From assembly GCA_029718625.1 (NCBI GenBank), contig CM056389.1:22167381-22231380 (forward strand): a stretch of 64,000 bases of DNA. The letters are read 5' to 3'. This DNA comes from Synaphobranchus kaupii. Taxonomy: Eukaryota; Chordata; Actinopteri; Anguilliformes; Synaphobranchidae. Numbering within the stretch: position 1 is the first letter of the stretch; every line of letters starts with the position of its first letter. The position numbers and the translations under genes were made by a program. A model generated the notes under the pieces. That model saw only the letters and a program-made list of their open reading frames with translations, did not search any database and was not told the DNA's origin. This document shows, one piece after another, positions 49,741-60,767 of the stretch.

Positions 49741-50376
49741 AGAAACATGGCAAGTCCCGATTGAGCTCAAAAGCTGCATTTTTTTTTTTTTTCCTCACGA
49801 TGAAAGTTCATTTTGGTTTGTAAATTTTTGGGATGATGCTATAGACAGTGTTCTGGGTTGTGTGAGGGGGCGGAGCAGGGGACTGCAGGATGTGTATTGG
49901 AAGGGGGTTACGTGGGGGGTCAAGGAAGGGTAAAATATTAACGGATGCCATATTTATGCAACTGAAGCGTTGCAATAACTACAGGCATGTGAGTTACAGA
50001 GGAAATATGAAATATTTAAAAAGCTTATGCTTTTTGCTTTTTGATCCGTAAAAAGGAAGAATGAATCTAAAGGCATTGTGGGTAAATTTGCGGTAGCTCA
50101 TGTTTAGACTGGAAGTGTTTAATTTCTTCATGGTTGAGTCAGATTTCAGCTCCAATCAATAACGGAATGAGGTCGTCTTTCTACAAAGTCCTGTTTGCGC
50201 GTCTTTGATTTAGAGAGCTTTATAAAACCCCGACGCCGTTTCGCCGGGCATCGTTCTGTGGAAGGCTGCGGCGCTAAATCGCGGCAGCGAGGAGCGGAAA
50301 ATCCACGCTGTCCGTTATAATCACCCTTTTTTGTGATGGTAATTAAAATAAATCCTCAAGGATAATAATGAGTGAT

Positions 50377-50614
50377 TACATTACAGGCATTTAGCAGTCG
50401 CTCTAATCCAGAGCGACTTACACAACTTTTTAGCATTTTTTTTTAACATATTATCCATTTATACAGCTGGATATATACTGAAGCGATTCAGGTTAAGTAC
50501 CTTGCTCAAGGGTACAATAGCAGTGTCCTACCTGGGAATCGAACCTGCAACCTTTCAGTTACAAGGCCAGTTCCTTAACCATTATACTACACTGCCGCCC
50601 AATGTAATGTAATG
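50377..50614 (-). mobile_element. tRNA-derived SINE with TGTAA tail, intact target duplication
   Basis: Read on the minus strand: a tRNA-like head (gggcggcagtgtagtataat then ggttaaggaactgg), B box ggttcgattccc, a body with cccttgagcaaggtacttaa, and a 3' part gtcgctctggattagagcga followed by tgctaaatgcctgtaatgta. The tail resembles the 3' stem-loop and TGTAA repeat by which L2-clade LINEs (for example eel UnaL2) mobilise SINEs. A perfect 14-bp direct repeat, taataatgagtgat, flanks it (50363-50376 and 50615-50628). Degraded relatives lie at 18031, 23830 and about 62985. Related sequences are common in many teleosts, so this does not fix the species. Confidence 0.92.
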
Positions 50615-50754
50615 TAATAATGAGTGATCATGTGACAGTTTTTTTTCTGCCTCTTATGTTAACCCCTTCACTTCCGCTCAGGTTTCTTTTCTGAATTTGC
50701 ATCATGTCAGTGAAGTGAAGTGAAGTGAAGTGGCAAAAGGAGATTGAAGGTTCA

Positions 50755-51190
50755 TATTAATGTACAAACTCCAATTCCAAAAAAGTTTGGACGGTGTATA
50801 AAATGTAAATAGAAACAGAAAGCAATGATTTGCAAATCCTTTTTGATCTGTATTCAGTTGAAAACAGGACAAAGACAAGATATTTAACATTTTAAACTCA
50901 TCAACTTTATTGTTTTTTTTGGAATTAGCGTATATTTACAAAAATCAATAAAGTTGATGAGGTAAAACTGTAATGGGGCATGACGTGTGAGGAAGGAGGA
51001 GCCAAACGCAGCAAGGGGATTCTTAAAGCCCTAGGGCCACTAAGGCGGGAAACCCCGCAGATAAGTTTTTCTTTGTACTGTTTTCAATTAAAGATATGTG
51101 AAAGAGAATTTACAAATCACTGCTTTCTGCTTTTATTTGCATTTAACATACTGTCCCAACTTTTTTGGAATTGTGGTTTGCACATTAATA
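50755..51190. mobile_element. DNA transposon remnant with long terminal inverted repeats (about 436 bp)
   Basis: The left end (tattaatgtacaaactccaa, then ttccaaaaaagtttggac) and the right end read inverted (tattaatgtgcaaaccacaa, then ttccaaaaaagttgggac) match for over 100 bases, including agcaatgatttgcaaat-like words. The caattccaaaaaagttggga motif is familiar from a common fish DNA transposon family. It ends 100 bases before the exon at 51291, close to the acceptor region. Confidence 0.85.
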
Positions 51191-51290
51191 AGAGTCCTTT
51201 TATGGCATTGGGTGAACATACTGTAAGTCAATGGTTTCGCTGAAAGATACAAGAACTCTGTGTACCTTAACCCCTCACCCCTCACTCCAG

Positions 51291-51408
51291 ATACACCATT
51301 AAGCTGGACTCTGATGACCAACAGTACGGGGGTCACGGCCGACTGGAGCACAGCACCGAGTTCTTCACCGTGCCCACACCCTTCAACGGCTTCCCCAACT
51401 CCATGCTG
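51291..51408 (+). CDS. gbe1: GBE1 exon (fifth in window), C-terminal beta domain
   Basis: Begins with one base completing Lys, then 39 codons: YTIKLDSDDQQYGGHGRLEH, then STEFFTVPTPFNGFPNSML. This matches the human stretch with KIVLDSD, YGGHQRLDHST and NGRPYSLL. The acceptor is ctcactccag at 51290 behind a C/T tract and the donor is ctg|gtgagt at 51409, phase 0. Compared with human, only about 18 residues (starting VYIPSR) should follow in a last exon. I searched by eye for that motif downstream and did not find it, so it probably lies past base 64000, making the final intron longer than 12.5 kb. Probably human exon 15. Confidence 0.95.
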
Positions 51409-52033
51409 GTGAGTCCCGGGGAGACCCCGTACCAGCCCATCCAGTTATTTCCGGAACTGGGCCCCAGTTCCATTTCAGTCCAATTCAGTCAATTTCAGCC
51501 TGAAGTTACATTTCATCAGCTGAACATTATGGCCGTTTTTAAAACTAATTCAGTTCACATCAGGGGTGGCTGGTGAAGTAAAAAATAGGGGAGGCTGCAT
51601 TTGTTACGAGTGTAGTAGGTGGTTGGCAGGGGCCTCACAGACAAATGAGGGGGTCCGGGGGGGCATGGCTCCCTGTAGAAACTTTTGATTAAAATAACCC
51701 TTAAATGGTGATACAGAATCACTATTAAATGGTTCATCCTGGTGATTTTGTCAGTTCCAACCAATAAGCTGTCAAATAGCTCACAATTCATTCCTCACTC
51801 ATCATTTGAATACCAACTTCAGTGTTGCTCCAGGTGTATTGACAACAAAAATCTTACCATTTAATGGGTGTAATGGTGCAGCTCTCTGAACATCCCTGCC
51901 TGTGTAATTCGCTTTCCTGATATGGGTAACTGTCTGTCTCAGGATCCTACACTTTCTCTCTCCAGAAATGAATGTTTTTCTCTCTCTGTAAACCGCCTGC
52001 TGCTATTGATCAGAAAGGTATAGGGATATTAGC

Positions 52034-52222
52034 AGAGGTCTAAAATCCACGTTCATAAAGTAAAAGTCCTTCCCAGTATTTTCTTCCAATCATCTGGATT
52101 TTCTAATTATCAATCTTTAGCCAGGAGGTAGAACTAATTGGTGAAATCAGCTGGTTGAGTTAATGGGTGGAAGAAACTCATTGCAGGACTTTTACTTTAT
52201 GACCCCTGGACTTTACACCTCT
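52034..52222. mobile_element. Fold-back MITE with 10-bp target duplication (189 bp)
   Basis: The ends agaggtctaaaatcca and, inverted, agaggtgtaaagtcca continue into cataaagtaaaagtcct, giving arms of about 40 bases. A perfect 10-bp direct repeat ggatattagc flanks it (52024-52033 and 52223-52232). A second copy of the same family, inverted relative to this one, lies at 63036-63213. Superfamily uncertain; 9-10 bp duplications occur in Mutator-like elements. Confidence 0.85.
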
Positions 52223-53457
52223 GGATATTAGCAATGGTAGTGAAAAATGTGATTAAAACATGACAAACTTAGTCTTGCACATAACTTAGAATAGGGGTCC
52301 TAGTTAGCAGCAACTACAGCTAAAACACAATGGCTAACGCACACGTATTTGCTATTGCACAAATGTAATTAAATTCTATCAAGCTTCTCCAGCTAGCTAG
52401 CGAGCATGTAGCAAACGTATCAGATATATAGCTAAGTTAACGTTACTTACTAGATAAGTTAGCAAACAAATCTTCAAGCCGATATAACTGTTTAACCAAC
52501 TAAAATTATTGATCATTAATTTATTTAAAATTCAATCAAGACAAAAATACCAATGGTCTGGTGATGGCTTTCTATTTTCTCCTAACTGGCTTCTCTATTC
52601 TCTCTTTGCACGTTATCTGGTTTTACTTTGATAAATTTGTTAAAAGGATGGTGGGATGGTGAGGGGACACGTGCCAGACTGGGGGTGGGATAAAAAAAAC
52701 TTCTGAGAATATCTGAGTATCAGGCGGTTTTAAACTAATCCTAGAGCGGCCCCCCGTCCTGAACTGGCCTCTCTCCTGTGAAGTAAAGGACCTGTGAAAT
52801 GAAGGTCCACTCGGCCCGTTTGGTGGGCTTAAGCGGGAGCGGGAGAATGGATCGGTCCCCTCTCTGTACTCAGTCACCCTGGCGCAGTTGGCATGGCCTC
52901 AGCTAATTCTCCTCTACGCGCAGGAAAAGGAGAGATGAACAGATCCATTCCCCCCCAACCCCCCCCCCCCCCTTCATCTTAAACTCAAAGCGCTCTCTAC
53001 CGCTCTTGAGTTACTGACATTGTTATTACTGTTGCAACAGCGCTCCTCGTTTCCACAGGCTGTCTTCAGAGAAACGGCTTAGCTGGGGTGGGAAAAAAAA
53101 GAGGTGCACGGCTTAGAATCGGAAGAACCTTTTCCAATCATTACCACACTCGCCCCATACGGCCTTGTTTGCACTTCTCCCTCCCTCCCTCCCTCCCTTC
53201 CTCCTTCACTCTCTCCCTCCTTTCATTGGCCCCCTGTGGGAGCCTGGCGTTTAGCAGGTAGGACATAGCCCGGGCAGGTCATAAATAAAGTCCCTAGGTC
53301 TGGCATTGTTATTGATCTCAGGTGCCTGGTCGTGTGTGGAATAACAATGCATCATTGGCTTTCTCCTGGCATCGAGTGATACCGCCGGTCGTGAGGCACA
53401 CTCTTTCCCTCCATCTCGCTGTCTCTCACACCATTCTTCAGCTCTGTGGCCTCCATA

Positions 53458-53459
<2 letters not shown>

Positions 53460-53528
<69 letters not shown>
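53460..53528. repeat. (CT)n microsatellite
   Basis: Near-perfect CT run of about 67 bases followed by ccctccctccctcc, directly upstream of the 27-bp array. Confidence 0.97.
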
Positions 53529-53532
<4 letters not shown>

Positions 53533-53567
53533 CCTCCCTCCCTCCTCTCCCTCTCTCTCTTTAGCTA

Positions 53568-54735
53568 TTGAGCTATACAGAAACACAGCTCCATTCTCTC
53601 TGTACAGAAACACAGGCCCACTCTTTATATACAGAAACACAACTCCACTTTCTCTGTACAGAAACACAGGCTCAGTCTTTATATACAGAAACACAGCTCC
53701 ATTCTCTCTGTATAGAAACACAGGCCCACTCTCTCTGTACAGAAACACAGCTCCATTCTCTCTGTACAGAAACACAGCTCCATTCTCTCTGTACAGAAAC
53801 ACAGCTCCACTCTCTCTGTACAGAAGCACAGGCTCACTCTCACTGTACAGAAACGCAGCTCCATTCTCTCTGTACAGAAACACAGCTCCATTCTCTCTGT
53901 ACAGAAACACAGGCCCACTCTTTACATACAGAAACACAGCTCCACTTTCTCTGTACAGAAACACAGGCTCAGTCTTTATATACAGAAACACAGCTCCATT
54001 CTCTCTGTACAGAAACACAGGCTCAGTCTTTATATACAGAAACACAGCTCCATTCTCCCTGTACAGAAACACAGCTCCACTCTCTCTGTACAGAAACACA
54101 GCTCCATTCTCTCTGTACAGAAACACAGCTCCATTCTCTTGTACAGAAACACAGGCCCACTCTTTACATACAGAAACACAGCTCCACTTTCTCTGTACAG
54201 AAACACAGCTCCACTCTCTCTGTACAGAAACACAGGCCCACTCTTTACATACAGAAACACAGCTCCACTCTCTCTGTACAGAAACACAGGCTCACTCTTT
54301 ATATACAGAAACACAGCTCAATTATCTCTGTACAGAAACACAGGCTCAGTCTTTATATACAGAAACACAACTCCACTCTCTCTGTACAGAAGCACAGGCT
54401 CACTCTTTATATACAGAAACACAACTCCACTCTCTCTGTACAGAAACACAGCTCCACTCTCTCTGTACAGAAACACAGCTCCACTCTCTCTGTACAGAAA
54501 CACAGCTCCATTCTCTCTGTACAGAAACACAGGCTCACTCTTTATATACAGAAACACAACTCCACTCTCTCTGTACAGAAGCACAGGCTCACTCTTTATA
54601 TACAGAAACACAGGCTCACTCTTTATATACAGACACACAGCTCCACTCTCTCTGTACAGAAACACAGGCTCACTCTTTATATACAGACACACAGCTCCAC
54701 TCTCTCTGTACAGAAACACAGGCTCACTCTGCTCC
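53568..54735. repeat. 27-bp minisatellite with two unit classes, about 43 copies
   Basis: All units share acagaaacacag. Class A continues ctccattctctctgt; class B continues gctcactctttatat (or gcccactctttacat). The two classes are interspersed, often A-B or A-A-B. A 2-base loss near 54138 shifts the frame. Because 27 is a multiple of 3, frames of 410 and 209 codons (+) and 291, 179 and 94 codons (-) are open; they encode only the repeated peptide (for example TETQLHSLC) and are not genes. Confidence 0.97.
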
Positions 54736-56332
54736 ATTATCCAATACCTTGTGTTATTAATGGCCTGAGCAGCAGCATCAGTGTAAGACACACAGAGTAA
54801 TTGGATATTAAAGGTAAAGGCTAATATCCCTGTTCTAGGAGTGTCAGTTTTGATCACGCTTGCGCCCGTCTGAACTAGGCTACATTCCGGGACTGAGGGG
54901 ATGGCGCCTAAGCTGCAATGGAAGGTAATCTTTGGAGAAAAAAGAAACGTGGGTGTTATTTGTTATTTTCACAGTGGACACTTACCCCCTTTTCTCCTGT
55001 CATTTCTCCTTTCTGTTTTTGAAACTTTACTTTCGCAACTTTATCAAAGTAAAAGGTCGTTTTTTTTTCTCCCCTTCGCGGAGTACGCTGTTGGCTAATC
55101 GCATGATAAAACTTGTAAAAATAAATAAATAATACATCCTTTATTTATTTGCAGTGGAACGCTTCGGGACAGGATAGAATAAGAAATCCTTTTCTTGTAT
55201 TGTTTCATCTCTTTATCCCTAGCAGTTGTGCTGAGGGTTTATGGGTAAGAAACTCCACGTGTCAGACTCCGGTATATTATCGGGGGGGTTTATGCAGTGG
55301 ATGTCTCTGGAAGGCTAGTGAGGGGAACGGAGAGGGGGACGGTGACCAGAGGAGAACAGAGAGGCAGATTGGAAAGGGGGGAACAGTGAGCCGGATAGCT
55401 GGATCTGTGTGATTTGGCCTACCGTTTCATCTCTGCAAGATCCCTTGACTGAAAAACCCACCTCTTCAACGTTTCAACAAAAAAAACAAAAAAACCCTAA
55501 TTTAAAATTCTCCTTTTCATCTCTCACCCTTTTCCCCCACTTACCGCTCCGTCTCCATCAGTCCCCCTTCGCCAAATGCGAAGTTCAGTTAACAAGTCCG
55601 CTGATAATCTCTCCGGCGTTATGAAAGCGTGCGATGAAAGGGGAGGATCTGACTCGCTACACTATCTCCTTTCTGTATTGCCGTCGGGCTAATGCGTTTA
55701 AAGACCGCGCTTGACAAAGCTGCCTTTTGCCATTGTGCTTGATTATGACAGGAAATGAATTATTAAGCTGCAACACAGGTGCTGGGGGGAAAAAAAAAAC
55801 TCTCCGTCTGTTCCACGAGACTAGCTGCATGTTTTATTTAAAGGACTGTTGCTTCGCTCTAAAGTTTGCCGTCCTTTTTCTTTTAATGGAGTCCATCAAT
55901 TTTAGGGCTCCTCTCACTCATAACGGCGATAAACTCTCATTTACACTCCTAGCACATCTCTCTGCCGACAGCGTACACACATAAAAGAATGAATCTGGCT
56001 GGATTAGGCACTTATGTATCTTAAATCTTAAATGCCGGGCACGGCGCAGTCACAAGTTCTCCCCGCAGTCGAAAGTTCAGCCAACGAGCTCGGCTGTCGA
56101 TCAACTGAGATTACAAATAAAAAGTACTCTTTTGAAAGTTGCGCTTATTTGTCCTGTGTTTGAGGATGTTTTTTGGCCGTCCTTTAGCTGGGCAGATTGC
56201 AGTTCTGCTCGGCCCAAATCACGTTTGTTAGATTGCGCAAATTTCCCTTGGTTCTATGTGGGTATAATCTGTCAGTCAATATGTTGTTGTAGTGCATTTT
56301 TAGACACACTTTCAGAAAGTCCTGGGCAGAGA

Positions 56333-56612
56333 ATGGTCTGAATCCAAAAAAAAACTTAGTCCTTAACTTAAAAGACTTAAAAATCCATGATTTTTTTTCA
56401 ATAAACACAATTAAAAAGTAAATTTTGGTGATTGCCGACCTTGCCAATCGAAGAACAGCATGAATGCGCTGCTTCCATGAGCATTTTTTCACAGTGCATT
56501 TAAATTTATGTCAAAGTTAAGGACAAATGATTGAATGCAGGCCATTTCCTCTCCAGCATTGGCATTAGTGAAAGCGCTAATGTTGATTGAATCCAGGCCT
56601 AAGACTATGGCA
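56333..56612. mobile_element. Possible inverted-repeat element
   Basis: Left ggtctgaatcc followed by cttagtccttaactt is matched, inverted, by aagttaaggaca and gaatgcaggcc near 56515-56552. A second such end (gattgaatccaggcc) lies near 56586-56603. The boundary is unclear; two nested or adjacent elements are possible. Confidence 0.4.
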
Positions 56613-57264
56613 TCATACAAAAGACACCATCAAGATTTTTCTCAAACGGCTGGCAGACCCACTAATGATGAGACAAACACGAGCACAGGGGAATGTGCCT
56701 GGGTTTCCCCCTGGCAACCAACTGCCCTCAAGCTAAATATATTTAATTGACGCTTGTATGTAGATTGAATGACAGTAGTAAATAAACTTAAACTTAAACT
56801 TAAAAAAAACAAAAGGTTCACACTTTAAACAAAGTCTCCATATAAAGTCTTTATATAGCATATGTAAAGCCTTCATAAACATGACATAATGGCTTCATAA
56901 ATCATACATAAGCAAATGTCATGCTTCATAAAGGGTGACATGACACCTTATTATGCAACATGTTATGTCAAATGCGTCACAGTTAGCCTAGCATCCTAGA
57001 TAACAAATAAAACCTTTTTAGTTAGTGATCTAATGAGCATAAACTTGATTTTCTCTTTTTAACAGAAACTTAGCTAGGTGCAAAACCTCACTTATTGAGG
57101 CCTCCCTTCCAAATTATGCCTTCTCTCGTACAATAAGGCAAGACGGGAGAGGAGGTGGAGTAGCAAGTATTTATCCTGACAATATAACGTGCAAATTTCT
57201 GGGGATTTTTCTGCCTTTGAATATCTTGCCCTTGTGCTTCAAGGTGATGCTCCTGTGCTTATCA

Positions 57265-58545
57265 TGACCATTTACCCTCCCCCTAAACACAGCCATTTAC
57301 CCTACCCCCTAAACACAGCCATTTACCCTACCCCCTAAACACAGCCATTTACCCTACCCCCTAAACACAGCCATTTACCCTACCCCCTAAACACAGCCAT
57401 TTACCCTCCCCCTAAACACAGCCATTTACCCTACCCCCTAAACACAGCCATTTACCCTACCCCCTAAACACAGCCATTTACCCTACCCCCTAAACACAGC
57501 CATTTACCCTCCCCCTAAACACAGCCATTTACCCTCCCCCTAAACACAGCCATTTACCCTCTCCCTAAACACAGCCATTTACCCTCCCCCTAAACACAGC
57601 CATTTACCCTCCCCCTAAACACAGCCATTTACCCTACCCCCTAAACACAGCCATTTACCCTCCCCCTAAACACAGCCATTTACCCTACCCCCTAAACACA
57701 GCCATTTACCCTACCCCCTAAACACAGCCATTTACTGTCCCCCTAAACACAGCCATTTACCGTCCCCCTAAACACAGCCATTTACCCTCCCCCTAAACAC
57801 AGCCATTTACCGTCCCCCTAAACACAGCCATTTACCCTCCCCCTAAACACAGCCATGTACCCTCCCCCTAAACACAGCCATTTACCCTACCCCCTAAACA
57901 CAGCCATTTACCCTCCCCCTAAACACAGCCATTTACCCTACCCCCTAAACACAGCCATTTACCCTCCCCCTAAACACAGCCATTTACCCTCCCCCTAAAC
58001 ACAGCCATTTACCCTCCCCCTAAACACAGCCATTTACCGTCCCCCTAAACACAGCCATTTACCGTCCCCCTAAACACAGCCATTTACCGTCCCCCTAAAC
58101 ACAGCCATTTACCCTACCCCCTAAACACAGTCATTTACCCTCCCCCTAAACACAGCCATTTACCGTCCCCCTAAACACAGCCATTTACCCTCCCCCTAAA
58201 CACAGCCATTTACCGTCCCCCTAAACACAGCCATTTACCCTCCCCCTAAACACAGCCATTTACCCTCCCCCTAAACACAGCCATTTACCGTCCCCCTAAA
58301 CACAGCCATTTACCCTCCCCCTAAACACAGCCATTTACCGTCCCCCTAAACACAGCCATTTACCCTCCCCCTAAACACAGCCATTTACCCTCCCCCTAAA
58401 CACAGCCATTTACCCTCCCCCTAAACACAGCCATTTACCCTCCCCCTAAACACAGCCATTTACCCTCCCCCTAAACACAGCCATTTACCCTCCCCCTAAA
58501 CACAGCCATTTACCCTCCCCCTAAACACAGCCATTTACCCTCCCC
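57265..58545. repeat. 25/26-bp minisatellite derived from LINE codons (zone 1)
   Basis: About 50 copies of ccatttaccctccccctaaa followed by cacag; a 26-bp form has an extra base (ctaccccc). Third forms have accgtccccc. The sequence equals the IYPPPKHS/IYRPPKHS codons of the surrounding endonuclease. The 26-bp variant is concentrated at the 5' end and the accgt variant in the middle, so variants spread locally. Confidence 0.97.
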
Positions 58546-59158
58546 CTAAACAGTATTTCATAACCATTTACTGTGTCCCTAAACACAGCACAGTATTTCA
58601 TAACCATTTACTGTGTCCCTAAACACAGCACAGTATTTCATAACCATTTACCCTCCCCCTAAACACAGCACAGTATTTCATAACCATTTACTGTCCCCCT
58701 AAACACAGCACAGTATTTCATTACCATTTACTGTCCCCCTAAAACACAGCACAGTATTTCATTACCATTTACTGTCCCCCTAAACACAGCACAGTATTTC
58801 ATTACCATTTACTGTCCCCCTAAACACAGCACAGTATTTCATTACCATTTACTGTCCCCCTAAACACAGCACAGTATTTCATAACCATTTACCCTCCCCC
58901 TAAACACAGCACAGTATTTCATAACCATTTACCCTCCCCCTAAACACAGCACAGTATTTCATAACCATTTACCCTCCCCCTAAACACAGCACAGTATTTC
59001 ATTACCATTTACCCTCCCCCTAAACACAGCACAGTATTTCATTACCATTTACCCTCCCCCTAAACACAGCACAGTATTTCATAACCATTTACTGTCCCCC
59101 TAAACACAGCACAGTATTTCATTACCATTTACCGTCCCCCTAAACACAGCACAGTATT
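58546..59158. repeat. 40-bp minisatellite derived from LINE codons (zone 2)
   Basis: About 15 copies of a unit made of the zone 1 sequence plus acagtatttcataac or acagtatttcattac. The added bases begin with the LINE codons that follow (HSTVF). The last unit runs directly into the intact downstream endonuclease sequence at about 59158. Confidence 0.97.
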
Positions 59159-59780
59159 TATTAATGAATTTTTATCTGTTTTATCAACTGAGTATGACAG
59201 AGTCCTTATGACTGGAGACTTCAATGTGCATGTTGACAATAGCTCAGACTACAATGCTATGGGCTTCATCAACCTGTTATATCTCTTTGATTTTAACCAG
59301 CATGTTATCGGGCCAACACATAGACATGGCCACACTTTGCATTTGGTTGCTACTAGAGGTCTAAGCACCACTATATCGTCTATTATTTATGTCGCTATGT
59401 CTGACCATATGTCTGTGACTTTATAACATAAAAATTTAGAACGCATTATCGAAAAGCGCTACCTTAATTCTGAGGCAACTGAGAAGTTGGTAAATTGTGT
59501 AAATGATAGGCCTATACCAGTCCTCCCTTTCTTATTTTTTTATTATTTTATTTACTTATTTATTTTTTATTTTTATGTCTTGTTTTATTCATTTAAATTT
59601 TACCTACACCTTTATTATTTTTCTTTGCCTAGCCTACTTACAATTATCATTATTATTATAAGCATGTTTTATGTCACCCTGTATAATATTTAGCCATTAG
59701 CCACATAGCATTGTTGGTTATGTCACATTTGGCATAACATGTTGCATGAGAAGCTGTTATGTCACCCTTTATGAAACATG

Positions 59781-59980
59781 ACATTTGCTTACGTACGATT
59801 TATGAAGCCATTATGTCATGTCTATGAAGACTTTATATATGCTTTATGAAGCAGTTATATGGAGACTTTGTTTAAAGTGTGCCCAAAACAAAATCAGGTT
59901 TAATTAGCCATATTAAACCACATAATCCAAAAACTGCAATATTTCAAATATTACAAAAATGATTCCAGCCAATGAGGCTT
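59781..59980. repeat. Duplicated segment, copy 1 (right arm plus flank)
   Basis: About 200 bases repeated in direct orientation at 62746-62945 (offset 2965) with roughly 93-95% identity by eye. It includes the end of the right inverted repeat (to 59884) and about 95 bases of flanking DNA (to aatgaggctt at 59980). Confidence 0.93.
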
Positions 59981-60767
59981 GTAATATGAAACTCAAGCCA
60001 CATGGAATCTAGTCTTGAAAATTGAGATTGTGTCAGGGTCCTGCAGAACATTTTCCGAACTGTTGTGCCATCGAGGAGCTCGGGGAAAATGTTCTGTGGC
60101 ATTCCTGTAATAGCCGAATAGCCAAATGAAGCCTGGTTTGTAAACAAGCGGTCGCCAGCCTGTTTAAAGCCTTATATTCTAAAAGCACAGACCGAAAGTA
60201 GGTGTTTTATTGGTAGCAAGTGAAGAAAGTCTAAAACTTTTGTAATGTGGTCATTCTGTTTGTTGTGGTCGGAATGATGGAAGGGGTGTTTCATACAACA
60301 AGTCTGTTGCCTGTAAGTTGCCTGTGAACGGCATGCTTTCATTGCAGTAGTCTACCATTGAATGAGCGAAAGCATGGATGGATTTTCTGCTGCTTCAAGT
60401 GAAAGGAAATGGCTTATTTTGGTTCTGAGTTGGGAAAAACGGCAGTCTGTATTTTTTTAATGAGTTTCAAAGGGTAGATTCGGGTCAGTTTTAACCCCAG
60501 GATCTTTGATCATTAAAATTCCAATTGGTGAATTAGCTGATAGAATGCATTTCCTTCTGTGAAAGAAAGAATACCACAAATTAGCCATTAGTGTCCCATT
60601 TAAAGACAGGTCGGCCTAAGTGTGTGCAAGATTTATTCTGACATTTTTCTTCTCTAAGACGTTTGACATAAGTAAGGGTGTAGTGCAGTGTATTACTAAA
60701 ATACTAATTAAGACTAATTAACATAATATTTTTTTTCAGCTATGATTCTTTAAGACATGAAGACATA

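Larger units (their letters stand above)
29525..51290 (+). other. gbe1: GBE1 intron (21766 bases)
   Basis: Bounded by gtatcc and ctcactccag. It contains four minisatellites (28/29, 48, 30 and 53 bp units), long TA, GAGT, GA and CT tracts, two elements with inverted ends and one well-preserved SINE. In 29850-30810, 31310-31600, 31800-32355, 33130-33585, 35570-36160, 36210-38390, 39270-40930, 41320-42340, 43430-45160, 45225-46130 and 46370-50360 I see no gene. GC-rich, CpG-containing stretches occur at 33340-33540 and 48900-49170. Homopolymer runs occur near 38396, 42096, 43610, 43985, 44930 and 49778. Confidence 0.85.
57025..59512 (+). pseudogene. Non-LTR retrotransposon endonuclease fragment, split by a minisatellite
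   Basis: The left part (57025-57275) reads HKLDFLFLTET, then a stop (TAG where Trp of ETWL is expected), then ASLPNYAFSRTIRQ, GRGGGVASIYPDN and VLIMTIYPPPKHS across frame shifts. The right part (59155-59512) reads FLSVLSTEYDRVLMTGDFNV, HVDNSSD, GPTHRHGHTLHLV, MSDHMSVTL, and in a shifted frame RYLNSEATEKLVNCVN. These are the APE-type endonuclease motifs (Glu of TET, GDFN, SDH) of fish LINEs, probably the L2/CR1 side; clade uncertain. It has no reverse transcriptase. In-frame stops, shifts and a 1.9-kb internal expansion make it dead. Confidence 0.85.
56815..59884. mobile_element. 3.07-kb element with long terminal inverted repeats enclosing LINE remains
   Basis: Left arm (about 56815-56985) contains cacactttaaacaaagtctc, cataatggcttcataaat and gcaacatgttatg. 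The right arm (about 59715-59884) is its inverted copy (gagactttgtttaaagtgtg at the end, cataacatgttgc inside). Arms are about 165 bases. A 9-bp direct repeat aaaacaaaa flanks it (56806-56814 and 59885-59893), but it is low-complexity, so this is weak evidence. Between the arms lie a broken LINE endonuclease and a minisatellite. No transposase is seen, so the element is non-autonomous and the LINE probably inserted into it. Confidence 0.75.

Noticed and set aside
53251..54857. 410-, 291-, 209- and 179-codon frames on both strands
   Set aside because: All are translations of a 27-bp tandem array; overlapping open frames on both strands with the same repeat period are not evidence of coding.
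57265..58545. Telomere-like repeat, because units contain ccctaaa and ttaccct
   Set aside because: The unit is 25-26 bp, explained by LINE codons, and vertebrate telomeres are ttaggg; the resemblance is chance.
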